This document shows positions 1 through 6,293 of a stretch of 14,418 nucleotides of DNA, piece after piece. The position numbers were made by a program, and so were the translations under genes. The DNA comes from QHVT01 sp036387915 (GTDB lineage: Bacteria > Acidobacteriota > Thermoanaerobaculia > Gp7-AA8), in contig DASVSV010000331.1 of assembly GCA_036387915.1 (NCBI GenBank), positions 1 to 14,418 of the forward strand. The letters are read 5' to 3'. The notes beneath the pieces were generated by a model that saw nothing but the letters and a program-made list of their open reading frames with translations, was not told where the DNA came from and did not search any database. Position 1 is the first letter of the stretch, and every line of letters begins with the position of its first letter.

Positions 1-595
1 CTAGACAGGCCACGACGGGCCGAGTCTGGTCTGGCATCTTCTCGATCGCCGCGCGAACCCAGCCTTCGATCTCCGACTTCGTTCTCACTCCTTCACGATC
101 CTCGGAGATCGTGTCCGCGAGACCCGGACAGGCCTGGCTGACGATGCGCGACGCGTCCACTCCCCGCTCCCGGAGCAGCCGCGGATACGCGCCGGCGTCG
201 ATCGTCGTCTGCGTCCCGAAGATCGTGGCCACACTTTGCGGATCGGCTTCGAGCCCGCGCAGCAACAGCTCGGCGCCCGTCTCGACGATGCCTTTCACCG
301 GAATGACGGCGTTCCGAAAATACGGCGTGTCGGGCAGCAGAACCGAGAGCGTGTTGCACGCGACGTAGATAAAGTCCGGCGCGTAGCGCTCGGTCACGTT
401 GCGCAGGAAGCGGTCGAACGTCTGCAGCTTCACTTCCCGCGACGGCATCGAGTTGTAGCCGTAGTCGTTTTCGGGCGCGGCGTTGGCAAACGTGAGGCGG
501 ACCGGCTCCTCGAAACCATGCGTGCGCACGAACCGCTCCGCGTACGCGCACACCGAGAGACCGCCGACGCCCGAATCCGTGATCAGGATGTGCAC
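1..595 (-). CDS. MurI-like Asp/Glu racemase family protein (C-terminus cut by window edge)
   Basis: This is a cofactor-independent amino-acid racemase of the Asp/Glu (MurI) superfamily, which would interconvert L- and D-glutamate in the cytoplasm. Read from GTG at 595, the protein opens with the family signature TDSGVGGLSV (D7, S8). It then has VACNT with the first catalytic cysteine at C80, a KGIVETGA segment, and GTQTTIDAG...YPRLL typical of the second lobe. The visible 198 residues end at RPVVACL, just where the second catalytic motif (CTHxP in this family) should follow. The region after the first motif departs from ordinary MurI (AAPENDYGYN in place of the usual DxxxxPYG), so it may be a specialised branch rather than the housekeeping racemase. 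The GTG lies one base after the stop of the amidase gene, which implies translational coupling. No gene symbol is given because of the divergence. Confidence 0.8.
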   Translation of the reverse strand, partial: MHILITDSGVGGLSVCAYAERFVRTHGFEEPVRLTFANAAPENDYGYNSMPSREVKLQTFDRFLRNVTERYAPDFIYVACNTLSVLLPDTPYFRNAVIPVKGIVETGAELLLRGLEADPQSVATIFGTQTTIDAGAYPRLLRERGVDASRIVSQACPGLADTISEDREGVRTKSEIEGWVRAAIEKMPDQTRPVVACL

Positions 596-596
596 A

Positions 597-1370
597 CTAG
601 GCCTCGAGCTCGAACCGGCCGGTCATGAGGTCGATCAGGATCGGTACGTGCCGGTCCTTCAGCGTGTACAGCGACGCGTCTTCCAGCTCGAGCGTCACGA
701 GATTCAGCCCCCGCTCGCCGGCCCACGTGCCCATCGACCCCGGCGTCGGATAGCCGATCTCGGTCAGGAACGGCAGCGTGCAGCGGTCGGCGAGTTGCCG
801 TCCGAGGTGCGATGCGCCGGAGTCGTCCACACAGGCCAGTGCCGAATGCAGGCTGACCACCGCGCGCGGATTGAGGCGCTCGAGCAGGGCGAGGAGCGCG
901 CGCGTCTCCGGCTCGGAGGCTGGCTCCGCCCCTGGACTGAGCGCGATGTCGCGCGCGTCGTTCGCGCGGCTCTTGTAGCAGACCGGATCGCGATTCCAGT
1001 TCGACGTCGGAAAGTTGCGGTTGAGGTCCACTCCCCTGCCGTTGCCGCGCGTGCCCCGCAGCATGCCGTCCGGGTTGCCGCAGAGGATCACGGCCGCGCG
1101 CAGGTCGCCGCCCGGGATGCACCGCAGCGCCTCGGAAACGACCACCGTCGTCTCCGACTCGTCGCCATGAATCGCCGCGAGCACGACCAGCTCGATGCTC
1201 CCGGCGTCGGGCAGAAAGACGGTCAGCGGAATGCCGTCGAGCGAGGTGCCGTACTCCTCGCTCGCATGGCGGATCACTCCCCGGTCGCGACGCTCGACCA
1301 GGCGCTGTTGCGGCTCACGGTTCAACGAGTCTGTCATTCGCGCCGCATCATGCCATTCGCCGCGCGCCAC
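597..1370 (-). CDS. mpaA: Murein peptide amidase A, M14 family zinc carboxypeptidase
   Basis: MpaA cleaves the gamma-D-Glu-diaminopimelate bond of murein tripeptide in the cytoplasm during peptidoglycan recycling. Of 257 residues, the motifs fit in order: zinc ligands H68 and E71 in AAIHGDES, GNPDGMLRG near 98-106, substrate-binding VDLNRNFP at 114-121, third zinc ligand H175 in VVSLHSALAC, YPTPGSMGTW near 207-216, and catalytic Glu E228 in VTLELE. The order and spacing match MpaA closely, including HxxLAC around the third ligand. The length is close to the family norm of about 240. Start: GTG at 1370 has GAGGG about 13 bases upstream. ATG at 1337 (residue 12) is a reasonable alternative, as the first 11 residues are not family-like. 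It lies 22 bases after the upstream secreted-protein gene and one base before the racemase gene, consistent with an operon feeding murein peptide and D-Glu turnover. Confidence 0.88.
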   Translation of the reverse strand: MARGEWHDAARMTDSLNREPQQRLVERRDRGVIRHASEEYGTSLDGIPLTVFLPDAGSIELVVLAAIHGDESETTVVVSEALRCIPGGDLRAAVILCGNPDGMLRGTRGNGRGVDLNRNFPTSNWNRDPVCYKSRANDARDIALSPGAEPASEPETRALLALLERLNPRAVVSLHSALACVDDSGASHLGRQLADRCTLPFLTEIGYPTPGSMGTWAGERGLNLVTLELEDASLYTLKDRHVPILIDLMTGRFELEA

Positions 1371-1392
1371 GCGAAAGACGACCCTCTTCCGG

Positions 1393-2766
1393 CTACCGCG
1401 CCTTGAACCTCACCGTGGCATTGTTCTCTCCCTCCAGCACGGTCACGGAGATCGGTGCGGCAAAGTCCGTCGCGGTCTCGTAGATCATCTGTCCCTCGTC
1501 CGAGGTGCGGTAGGGCCAGAACTCGTACGTGCCGGTGGGGATGTTCTGCAGGGAGACGCTCCCCTCTTCGTTCGTCACGAGCGAGAAGCCACGATTGCTG
1601 ATGACGCGGGCGATGGATGGCGGAACGGTCACGCCGTCGATGCGCATGAGCAGGCTCATCGCGGAGAACGGCTGGCCCGCATCCGTCTTCAGCGCCAGCC
1701 GCAGCGACGACGCCCCCTCGGGCACACGGACGAGGAGCGGCTCCGAGCCCTTCACCGGCGCGAGCGCGATCGAGCCTTCCTTCGGCAGCACGTAGACGGC
1801 GCACGAGGCGCCGCCCGGCACCGCGACATGCGCGTCGCCGCTGACATCCGTCACGGCCGTGGACTTCACGTGACCGCCGCACGACGTGATCAACGTGGCG
1901 CCGGCGATCGGAGCGTCGTGCATGTCGACGACGTGGACGGCGCGCGGCTCACCGCGCGTGAGCTCGACGTCGACGGAATGCCGGGCCGCCGAGCCGCGGA
2001 GCTCGAACGTCGCGGCATCGCTGTCGAGATACGAAGGTGCGCGAACGGTCAGCATCAGTGCACCTTCGCGGACGCCGAAGAACTCGAACCGGCCATCAGC
2101 GGCCGAATGCGTTCGGATGGTCAGGGTCGATTGACTGTTTTCGGATCGAAGGTGGACGATCGCATTGGCGAGCGGCTTTCCGCCGGCGAGGACGCGGCCG
2201 GTGACGTGCCGGTCGGGGACGTCGATCGTCAACGGCTTCGCCGAGATCGACACGTCGACGTTGTGCGGCGCGGAAGTGCGATTGCGAGTCACGCTCGCGG
2301 TGTAAACGCCCGGCTCCCACAACTCACCGGTGAAGCGCCCATCCTGAGCGGTCACGAGATCCGTATGCCACCGCAGTTCGTCGTGGGTGAGCGCGATTCC
2401 GGCGCCGGCGAGCGGCTGGCCGGCCAACGTGGCTTGCAGTGTGGTGCTCGAGCGCGGGACGACGAGGCGGAGCGTACTTCCGGCCGTGCCGACGTTGGCC
2501 TTCGCGCTGAGACGCTGCAGCGGCTGTGGCCCGCTGGCCAGTACGAGATAGAGGCCTTCGGCGAGGCCTTGAAAACTCACCGCGGACTTGCCTGCCGCGA
2601 GCGTTTTCTTCGCCGACCACTCGGGGGGCATCCCGTCGACGCGCGGGGCGACGGCTACCTCGATCGGTCCGGTGAAGCCCTGGCGGCTCACCTCGACTCT
2701 GAGGGTGGCGGCGGAAGCGGTGCTGCCGAACAGCAAAACGAACGCAAATACGAAGAACGAACGCAT
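1393..2766 (-). CDS. Secreted multi-domain protein with carboxypeptidase-regulatory-like (beta-sandwich) repeats
   Basis: This is an exported protein of 457 residues with no recognisable enzyme motif. A signal peptide (MRSFFVFAFVLLFGSTASA, then A) precedes beta-rich sequence. At least three segments look like carboxypeptidase-regulatory/Cna-B-type domains: each has a phrase such as AGQPLAGAGIALT, AGGKPLANAIVHLRS or MHDAPIAGATLITS, followed by a turn (QDGRFTGEL, ADGRFEFFGV, VSGDAHVAVPG) and a short xGxY/xYxF end. A final copy ends in NIPTGTYEFWPY. Such domains usually serve as stalk or binding modules. Start: two in-frame ATGs exist at 2772 and 2766. The GGAGG at 2779-2775 is only 2 bases from the first but 8 from the second, so 2766 is chosen. 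It is the first gene of a tight run with mpaA and the racemase, so a periplasmic or cell-surface role near peptidoglycan is possible, but this is inference. Confidence 0.75.
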   Translation of the reverse strand: MRSFFVFAFVLLFGSTASAATLRVEVSRQGFTGPIEVAVAPRVDGMPPEWSAKKTLAAGKSAVSFQGLAEGLYLVLASGPQPLQRLSAKANVGTAGSTLRLVVPRSSTTLQATLAGQPLAGAGIALTHDELRWHTDLVTAQDGRFTGELWEPGVYTASVTRNRTSAPHNVDVSISAKPLTIDVPDRHVTGRVLAGGKPLANAIVHLRSENSQSTLTIRTHSAADGRFEFFGVREGALMLTVRAPSYLDSDAATFELRGSAARHSVDVELTRGEPRAVHVVDMHDAPIAGATLITSCGGHVKSTAVTDVSGDAHVAVPGGASCAVYVLPKEGSIALAPVKGSEPLLVRVPEGASSLRLALKTDAGQPFSAMSLLMRIDGVTVPPSIARVISNRGFSLVTNEEGSVSLQNIPTGTYEFWPYRTSDEGQMIYETATDFAAPISVTVLEGENNATVRFKAR

Positions 2767-2821
2767 CGTCATGACCTCCGGAAAGGGGCGATCTCTCCCG
2801 CGGTCGTGATGGCGAATGGAG

Positions 2822-3154
2822 TTACTTCAGCTCGGTGGCTTGATGCGTCGCCGCCGCCGTCGGGACCTCGGTCACCGCGGCCGGAGCCGTGACAGTGACG
2901 GAGTCCTGCGAAGGACGGCTGATCTCGATCGAGGCGACCGTCCATTCAGCGAGCACCGTCCCCTGGAAGGGGATGCTGCAACGCTCGAACGTCGTATAGC
3001 AGCTGCCGGACGAGTCAAACCGGCAACGTTCAAAAGAGCCCGGGAGGCTCTCGCACGTGTTCCACTCGGTGCACTCCGCGCAGAGGGGCAAGGCAAACGA
3101 CGGGACAGCAGCCAGCAGCAACAGCGTACAGACCGCGATGACTCTCAGTTTCAT
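2822..3154 (-). CDS. Small secreted cysteine-rich protein, unknown family
   Basis: I do not recognise this 110-residue protein. It has a clear signal peptide (positive MKLR, hydrophobic core to about residue 17, likely cleavage after A21). A mature part with six cysteines follows, at C25, C28, C34, C44, C52 and C59, all within 35 residues. This pattern could form three disulfides in the periplasm; the leading CAEC pair could instead bind a metal. The C-terminal half is Ala/Thr/Val-rich and low in complexity, like a flexible tail. The start is well supported by AAGGAG five bases before the ATG. The gene lies about 55 bases before the secreted beta-domain gene on the same strand, so the two may be co-expressed. 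A perfect 8-base inverted repeat lies about 29 bases upstream of its start. Confidence 0.7.
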   Translation of the reverse strand: MKLRVIAVCTLLLLAAVPSFALPLCAECTEWNTCESLPGSFERCRFDSSGSCYTTFERCSIPFQGTVLAEWTVASIEISRPSQDSVTVTAPAAVTEVPTAAATHQATELK

Positions 3155-3182
3155 CTTTTCTCCTTCAGCGGGAAAGATCGCC

Positions 3183-3209
3183 TGCCGTCATTCTGCATTA
3201 GTGACGGCA
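3183..3209 (-). promoter_or_regulatory. Perfect inverted repeat in the leader of the Cys-rich protein gene
   Basis: The arms tgccgtca (3183-3190) and tgacggca (3202-3209) are perfectly complementary and separated by 11 A/T-richer bases. The element sits between the SEDS-like gene and the Cys-rich gene, 29 bases before the ATG of the latter. It could be an operator or a leader hairpin. The rest of this 96-base gap shows no convincing sigma-70 boxes, and there is no T-run to make it a terminator for the upstream gene. Confidence 0.4.
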
Positions 3210-3250
3210 TGAAGGAAACCAGATGTTTAAAGTCGGCGGAGCTGGGACCG

Positions 3251-4141
3251 TCAGGAGGACGAGGAAGTCTCCTCCGAGCGCGTTTCGATGCGCGACGCTT
3301 CACCGGCGCCCATTGCCAGCGCGATGAAGTATCCCAGGATCGGTGACGCGCCATACCCCATGACCGGGACGGGGAATGTGCCCCATGCGGGCGCAAGAAG
3401 GGTCATCGCCACGTAGACGCCGAGTGCGAGCGACGTGACGCGCCGGTGCCGATGCCAGGCGGCGAAGAACGGCACCGGCAGCAGGAGCAGCGCGACGGTC
3501 GCCATCGCGGCCGGTCCCGCTCCTCGGGAGCTGACGACGCTGAAGATTCCCTCGACATGAACGACAGGCGGCAGCGGGTCGCGGCGAATGAACGAGGCGG
3601 CAGCAACAACAATCAACACCGCAACACTCAGCAGGACCTGGTGCGTTTGCTTCGTTCGCGTGCACGCCAGGACGACGGCACAGGCGGCCGCCAGACTGGT
3701 TGCCTGTGCCGCATCCGGCTGCAGCGCCAGGACGACTGCGCCAGTCGCGCCGATGGCCAGCGCACGCCCGATCCCATGCCGTGCCGCCGCCGCGACGCAC
3801 AAGACGATCAGCGGCGCCACGATGGCCGACGCATGCAGGCGCAAGCCTCCTATCGCGACCCACCGGTAGACGCCGAGCATCCCTTCAAACGCAAAGGGGA
3901 AGAGGATCGCAGCAATGCCGGCAACGGTCAGAACCGCTCGCGTTCCTGGTCGGGCCGGCGGCGGCAAACGACGCGCGATGAACCAGATCAGGAGCCCCAG
4001 TACGGCGGCGGCGATATTGATCGCCCACGCGGTCGTGCTCACGCCAAGCTGGCGCATCGCCACGATCCCCACGACGAGCGCGGGGAGCGGAGCACAGGCA
4101 GGCAATCCGGCACTGACGGTGCCACGCAGCAGGGAACGCAT
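3251..4141 (-). CDS. Short, divergent SEDS-like (FtsW/RodA-type) integral membrane protein
   Basis: This is a 296-residue polytopic membrane protein with about eight or nine hydrophobic segments. Several landmarks line up with SEDS peptidoglycan polymerases (FtsW, RodA). They are YRWVAIGGLRLHAS at 92-105 (compare RRWIxxGxxxxQPS), LALQPDAAQAT at 138-148 (compare LQPDLGT), PLPPVVHVEGIFSV at 189-202 (compare LPExHTDFIFAV) and PVPVMGYGAS at 257-266 (compare PLPxISYGGS). The catalytic Asp of SEDS enzymes (D297 in E. coli FtsW) would fall on E197, a D-to-E change. The C-terminal loop is shortened and the protein is some 70-100 residues shorter than FtsW/RodA, so activity is uncertain. ATG at 4141 is chosen because the region upstream, in the same open frame, is an Arg/Ser-rich run overlapping an intergenic inverted repeat. 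No strong ribosome site is seen. The motif alignment was done by eye; other polytopic families are not excluded. Confidence 0.6.
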   Translation of the reverse strand: MRSLLRGTVSAGLPACAPLPALVVGIVAMRQLGVSTTAWAINIAAAVLGLLIWFIARRLPPPARPGTRAVLTVAGIAAILFPFAFEGMLGVYRWVAIGGLRLHASAIVAPLIVLCVAAAARHGIGRALAIGATGAVVLALQPDAAQATSLAAACAVVLACTRTKQTHQVLLSVAVLIVVAAASFIRRDPLPPVVHVEGIFSVVSSRGAGPAAMATVALLLLPVPFFAAWHRHRRVTSLALGVYVAMTLLAPAWGTFPVPVMGYGASPILGYFIALAMGAGEASRIETRSEETSSSS

Positions 4142-4194
4142 CGAGGGCGCGAAAGTATACGCAGACGGTGACGCGCTCCTGCTTTTAGGAGTGT

Positions 4195-4292
4195 GGTGGC
4201 GGCGGAGCCACCGCTTTCGGATCGCGCGCACAGCAACTGACACGCGCACGCTGCCCTGCACGCGAACACCAAAGCGGTGGCTCCGCGCCACC
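4195..4292. repeat. Paired palindromic element (REP/BIME-like) between two minus-strand genes
   Basis: A 23-base arm (4195-4217, beginning ggtggcggcgg and ending ccgcttt) and a 22-base arm (4271-4292, beginning aaagcggtgg) are complementary except for one extra G. They enclose 53 bases. Each arm is itself a small palindrome (ggtggc...gccacc), giving the head-to-head layout of a BIME. It occupies most of the 179-base gap between the stop of the frameshifted gene and the start of the SEDS-like gene, and no gene is seen there. Confidence 0.6.
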
Positions 4293-4320
4293 GCACCCGT
4301 ACACGACGCGGCAACGCGAT

Positions 4321-5490
4321 CTACCGCTTCAATGGCGTCGTCACCACCGGCGGTAAAGCGAGGACGATCTCCGACTCGGCCGGGAGGCCCTTTGCTTCGA
4401 CGGTGCGCGTTGTTCCGTCGTCGCGGACGGTGATCGTCACGGAGGCACAGGGGGACGCGGTGCGGCCGGTGAGCACGGCGGTGGTGATGGCGCGGTCGAG
4501 CTCGAGGACCTGGAAGCGGCGCCAGGCCTCGATGGCGTTGAGCATCCGGAAATTCTCCGCGAACACCCCGTCCGGCACGCGCCGCTTTTTCGCCAGCTCG
4601 GCACAGCCGTCCTGCGAGCGCCGGATCTCCTCCACCCCCGCGGCCGCAGTCGTCACCGTTTCATTCGCGGCGGCGTGCAACTCCGGTGCGACGAGCCCTT
4701 CGAAGATGCGTTCAGCCGGATCGGGATCATTCGGCTTGTACGCGCCCCGCTGCACGTTCCGCACGATCAGCGCTGCCTCGGCGGACATCCCGGCGAGGTA
4801 ACGCTCGCGAGTTCCGCTCTTCGGCTCCGCGGGCGCGGCACCCAGCGCGCTTCCCGCGCGACGGATGAGCGCCAGTTGCAGCCGTTCCACACCGACGGCA
4901 AAGAACTGCGATTCCAGCTCCAGCCGCTCCGCCAGCACGCGACTCAGCTGCTGCGACGTGGCAAGCATGCGCGCGGCGGTCGCGGTGTCATCACGCTCGA
5001 GCGCCAGAAAGGCGCGCCCGATCAGGAGGCGGTGCAGCGTCAGGTGGTCGCTGGTGTAGAGCGATGAGCTTCGCGGACGCGGCTCGAAGTCTTCACGCCA
5101 GCGAATGTTCTGATGCTTCGCGACGTAGTCGGCGACCGCGTCGAGCGTGCCGGCGCGACGTTCGAGCAGAGAAACGACATCGGGTGAAAGTGCTTGCGGC
5201 TCCGTCGTCTCCGAGCGGACTGCCGCGCGCAGGAAATCGCGCAGTTCCTCCAGTGCGTCGTCGTCGTCGGGTTGACCGTCAGCGCGGGGACGCCGATCGT
5301 CCGACCGGCCGCCGAGGTGGAGGTCGAGCGGCTGGAGCAGCACGTCGAGCGCACGCGCCGCCTCGCTGTCGGGATGCGCGGGATGAAGCCGCGGCAGCGC
5401 GGCCAGATCGACACCGGTGCGCGCTTTCCAGACCGCCGCCGCGTCAGGTCCCTTCTTCTTCTCCGGCGGTCGGATGGCCCACGAGATCAC
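4321..5490 (-). CDS. Unrecognised helical protein; body of a gene whose membrane anchor is in another frame
   Basis: I do not recognise the family. From the GTG at 5490 the product is 389 residues. It starts with VISWAIRPPEKKK, a juxtamembrane-like charged stretch, then a disordered acidic region (DGQPDDDDALEE). A long alpha-helical part with repeat-like rhythm follows (LLIGRAFLALERDDTATAARML, LATSQQLSRVLAERLELESQ). The end is a small beta segment (ASVTITVRDDGTTRTVEAKG) closing on PPVVTTPLKR. Immediately upstream, in the frame shifted by one base, lies an ATG-initiated transmembrane helix that ends at a TGA overlapping this GTG. Joined by a -1 shift, the two would form an ordinary single-anchor protein of about 414 residues. 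The in-frame open sequence above 5490 is Arg/Pro-rich and covers a palindromic cluster, so it is not taken as coding. Codon usage in the body looks genuine. Confidence 0.6.
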   Translation of the reverse strand: MISWAIRPPEKKKGPDAAAVWKARTGVDLAALPRLHPAHPDSEAARALDVLLQPLDLHLGGRSDDRRPRADGQPDDDDALEELRDFLRAAVRSETTEPQALSPDVVSLLERRAGTLDAVADYVAKHQNIRWREDFEPRPRSSSLYTSDHLTLHRLLIGRAFLALERDDTATAARMLATSQQLSRVLAERLELESQFFAVGVERLQLALIRRAGSALGAAPAEPKSGTRERYLAGMSAEAALIVRNVQRGAYKPNDPDPAERIFEGLVAPELHAAANETVTTAAAGVEEIRRSQDGCAELAKKRRVPDGVFAENFRMLNAIEAWRRFQVLELDRAITTAVLTGRTASPCASVTITVRDDGTTRTVEAKGLPAESEIVLALPPVVTTPLKR

Positions 5491-5564
5491 GCGGTGATCG
5501 CCAGCGCCGTGATCACGGCGCCGCCGATTACCAGGACCCACCGATTGCGCAACAAACCCGCCAT
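5487..5564 (-). CDS. 25-residue membrane-anchor ORF, likely the N-terminus of the downstream gene
   Basis: From ATG at 5564 the frame encodes MAGLLRNR followed by a single hydrophobic helix (WVLVIGGAVITALAITA) and stops at TGA 5489-5487. Positive residues before the helix predict N-in, C-out. The stop overlaps the GTG of the downstream frame (GTGA). This could be a real coupled micropeptide, but the composition is exactly that of an N-terminal anchor. A one-base loss (true mutation or sequencing error) or a -1 frameshift is the simpler reading. No classic slippery heptamer is visible at the junction. Confidence 0.5.
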   Translation of the reverse strand: MAGLLRNRWVLVIGGAVITALAITA

Positions 5565-5600
5565 GCCCAAAGCGTACCGCGATTGCGCCAGGCGCGGGAG

Positions 5601-5715
5601 GGAGCGCCGCCGTCCCGGCGGCTGTAGGGGCAGGCGTCTCGCCTGCCCCCTTCGCGCGAGGCGCATCGCGCGGGCGGGACGCCCGCGCGTACAGCCGGCG
5701 GGACGCCGGCGCTCC
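5601..5715. repeat. Nested palindrome cluster (MITE/REP-like) with terminal inverted repeats
   Basis: Two 26-base arms (5601-5626, starting ggagcgccgccgtcccggcg, and 5690-5715, ending gacgccggcgctcc) are inverted copies with two mismatches. Between them lie two more perfect or near-perfect palindromes: 5627-5649 (ggggcaggcg tct cgcctgcccc) and 5667-5689 (cgcgcgggcg gga cgcccgcgcg). All three share a gcgtc/ggac-type centre, as if variants of one hairpin. It fills the divergent gap between the anchor ORF and the VOC gene, a stretch of about 250 bases with no gene. Confidence 0.65.
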
Positions 5716-5723
5716 TGGACTGT

Positions 5724-5765
5724 CGGCGCGAGAGTCAGCGCGTCGGCCGGACAACTCTCGCGCCG
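5724..5765. repeat. 12-base inverted repeat upstream of the VOC gene
   Basis: The arms cggcgcgagagt (5724-5735) and actctcgcgccg (5754-5765) pair perfectly around an 18-base loop. It lies just right of the palindrome cluster and 47 bases before the VOC start, in a divergent intergenic region. It may be an operator for the VOC gene or another palindromic repeat; nothing decides between these. Confidence 0.4.
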
Positions 5766-5812
5766 GCGCGTCCCGCGTTCAGCGCACAATGACGCTGCGG
5801 TCAGGAGGATCG

Positions 5813-6184
5813 ATGCAACCACGGCTCGAATCCGTACACCCGGTGTTGATGTCGCGCGACGTCACTCGCTCGATTCGCTTCTACGAGCTCCTCGGCTTCG
5901 TGCTGGCGGGCCAGGACGTCGAAGAGACTCCCCGATATGCCTGGCTCCGGCGGGACGGCGTGGAGCTGCACTTTCAATGGCACGACGCGCGGGAGTGGGA
6001 TTTCCCCAACGACCGTCCGACCTATCGATTCCTGGTTCAGGACGTTGACGGGCTGTACCGGCAGTTCCGCGAACGACCCGCGGTGACGGACATCAAGCCG
6101 GTGTCGGACACGCCGTGGGGGACGCGCGAGTTCCACCTCCGCGATCCGGACGGGAACGGACTGCAGTTCTACCGGTCGATCTGA
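5813..6184 (+). CDS. VOC-superfamily protein (bleomycin-resistance/glyoxalase-like)
   Basis: This is a 123-residue cytoplasmic protein of the vicinal-oxygen-chelate fold with the usual two beta-alpha-beta-beta-beta halves. Half one runs VHPVLMSRDVTRSIRFYELLGF, then RYAWLRRDGVELHFQWH. Half two runs TYRFLVQDVDGLYRQF, then PWGTREFHLRDPDGNGLQFY. The pattern is that of bleomycin-resistance-like members, which bind or sequester small molecules. The position where glyoxalases carry the final metal-binding Glu (GNxxEL) has LQF, which argues against metal-dependent glyoxalase I chemistry. ATG 5813 is preferred over 5789: it has AGGAGG four bases upstream and starts right before the fold, and the eight extra residues would be translated from the ribosome-binding region itself. 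The gene stands alone, divergent from the left cluster and 109 bases before the GntR gene. Confidence 0.8.
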   Translation: MQPRLESVHPVLMSRDVTRSIRFYELLGFVLAGQDVEETPRYAWLRRDGVELHFQWHDAREWDFPNDRPTYRFLVQDVDGLYRQFRERPAVTDIKPVSDTPWGTREFHLRDPDGNGLQFYRSI

Positions 6185-6231
6185 GCTCCTGCTTCGGAGC
6201 GGCGCCGTCACCGGCACGTTTCAATTCCTGA

Positions 6232-6285
6232 TTGACACTCCTCCGGCGGTGTGGCGGTGTTGCACTAGTGCGCAACACCGCCACA
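6232..6285 (+). promoter_or_regulatory. Promoter (-35) and palindromic operator of the GntR-ABC operon
   Basis: A consensus -35 box TTGACA is at 6232-6237. No good -10 box is seen at 17-18 bases spacing. A 14-base inverted repeat follows directly: tgtggcggtgttgc (6250-6263) and gcaacaccgccaca (6272-6285) around actagtgc. It ends 8 bases before the GntR start codon. A palindrome placed over the core promoter just before the gene of a YtrA-type repressor is the usual site for autorepression, so this is read as its operator. Confidence 0.6.
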
Positions 6286-6293
6286 GGCCAACC

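Noticed and set aside
4154..4182. TATACT box as promoter for the SEDS-like gene (minus strand, 4159-4154)
   Set aside because: It is a fair -10 box 13 bases before the ATG, but there is no -35 box at suitable distance (GCAGGA at 17 spacing), so it is not listed.
4142..4291. Longer start (4291) for the SEDS-like gene
   Set aside because: The extra 50 residues are Arg/Ser-rich, carry no membrane helix and are encoded by the palindromic element.
5565..5754. Coding extension above the anchor and body frames (minus strand)
   Set aside because: The open frame consists of palindromic cluster DNA translated into Arg/Ala/Pro-rich text with no family resemblance.
6185..6200. Short hairpin after the VOC gene as a terminator
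   Set aside because: Only five base pairs (gctcc/ggagc) and no T-run follows.
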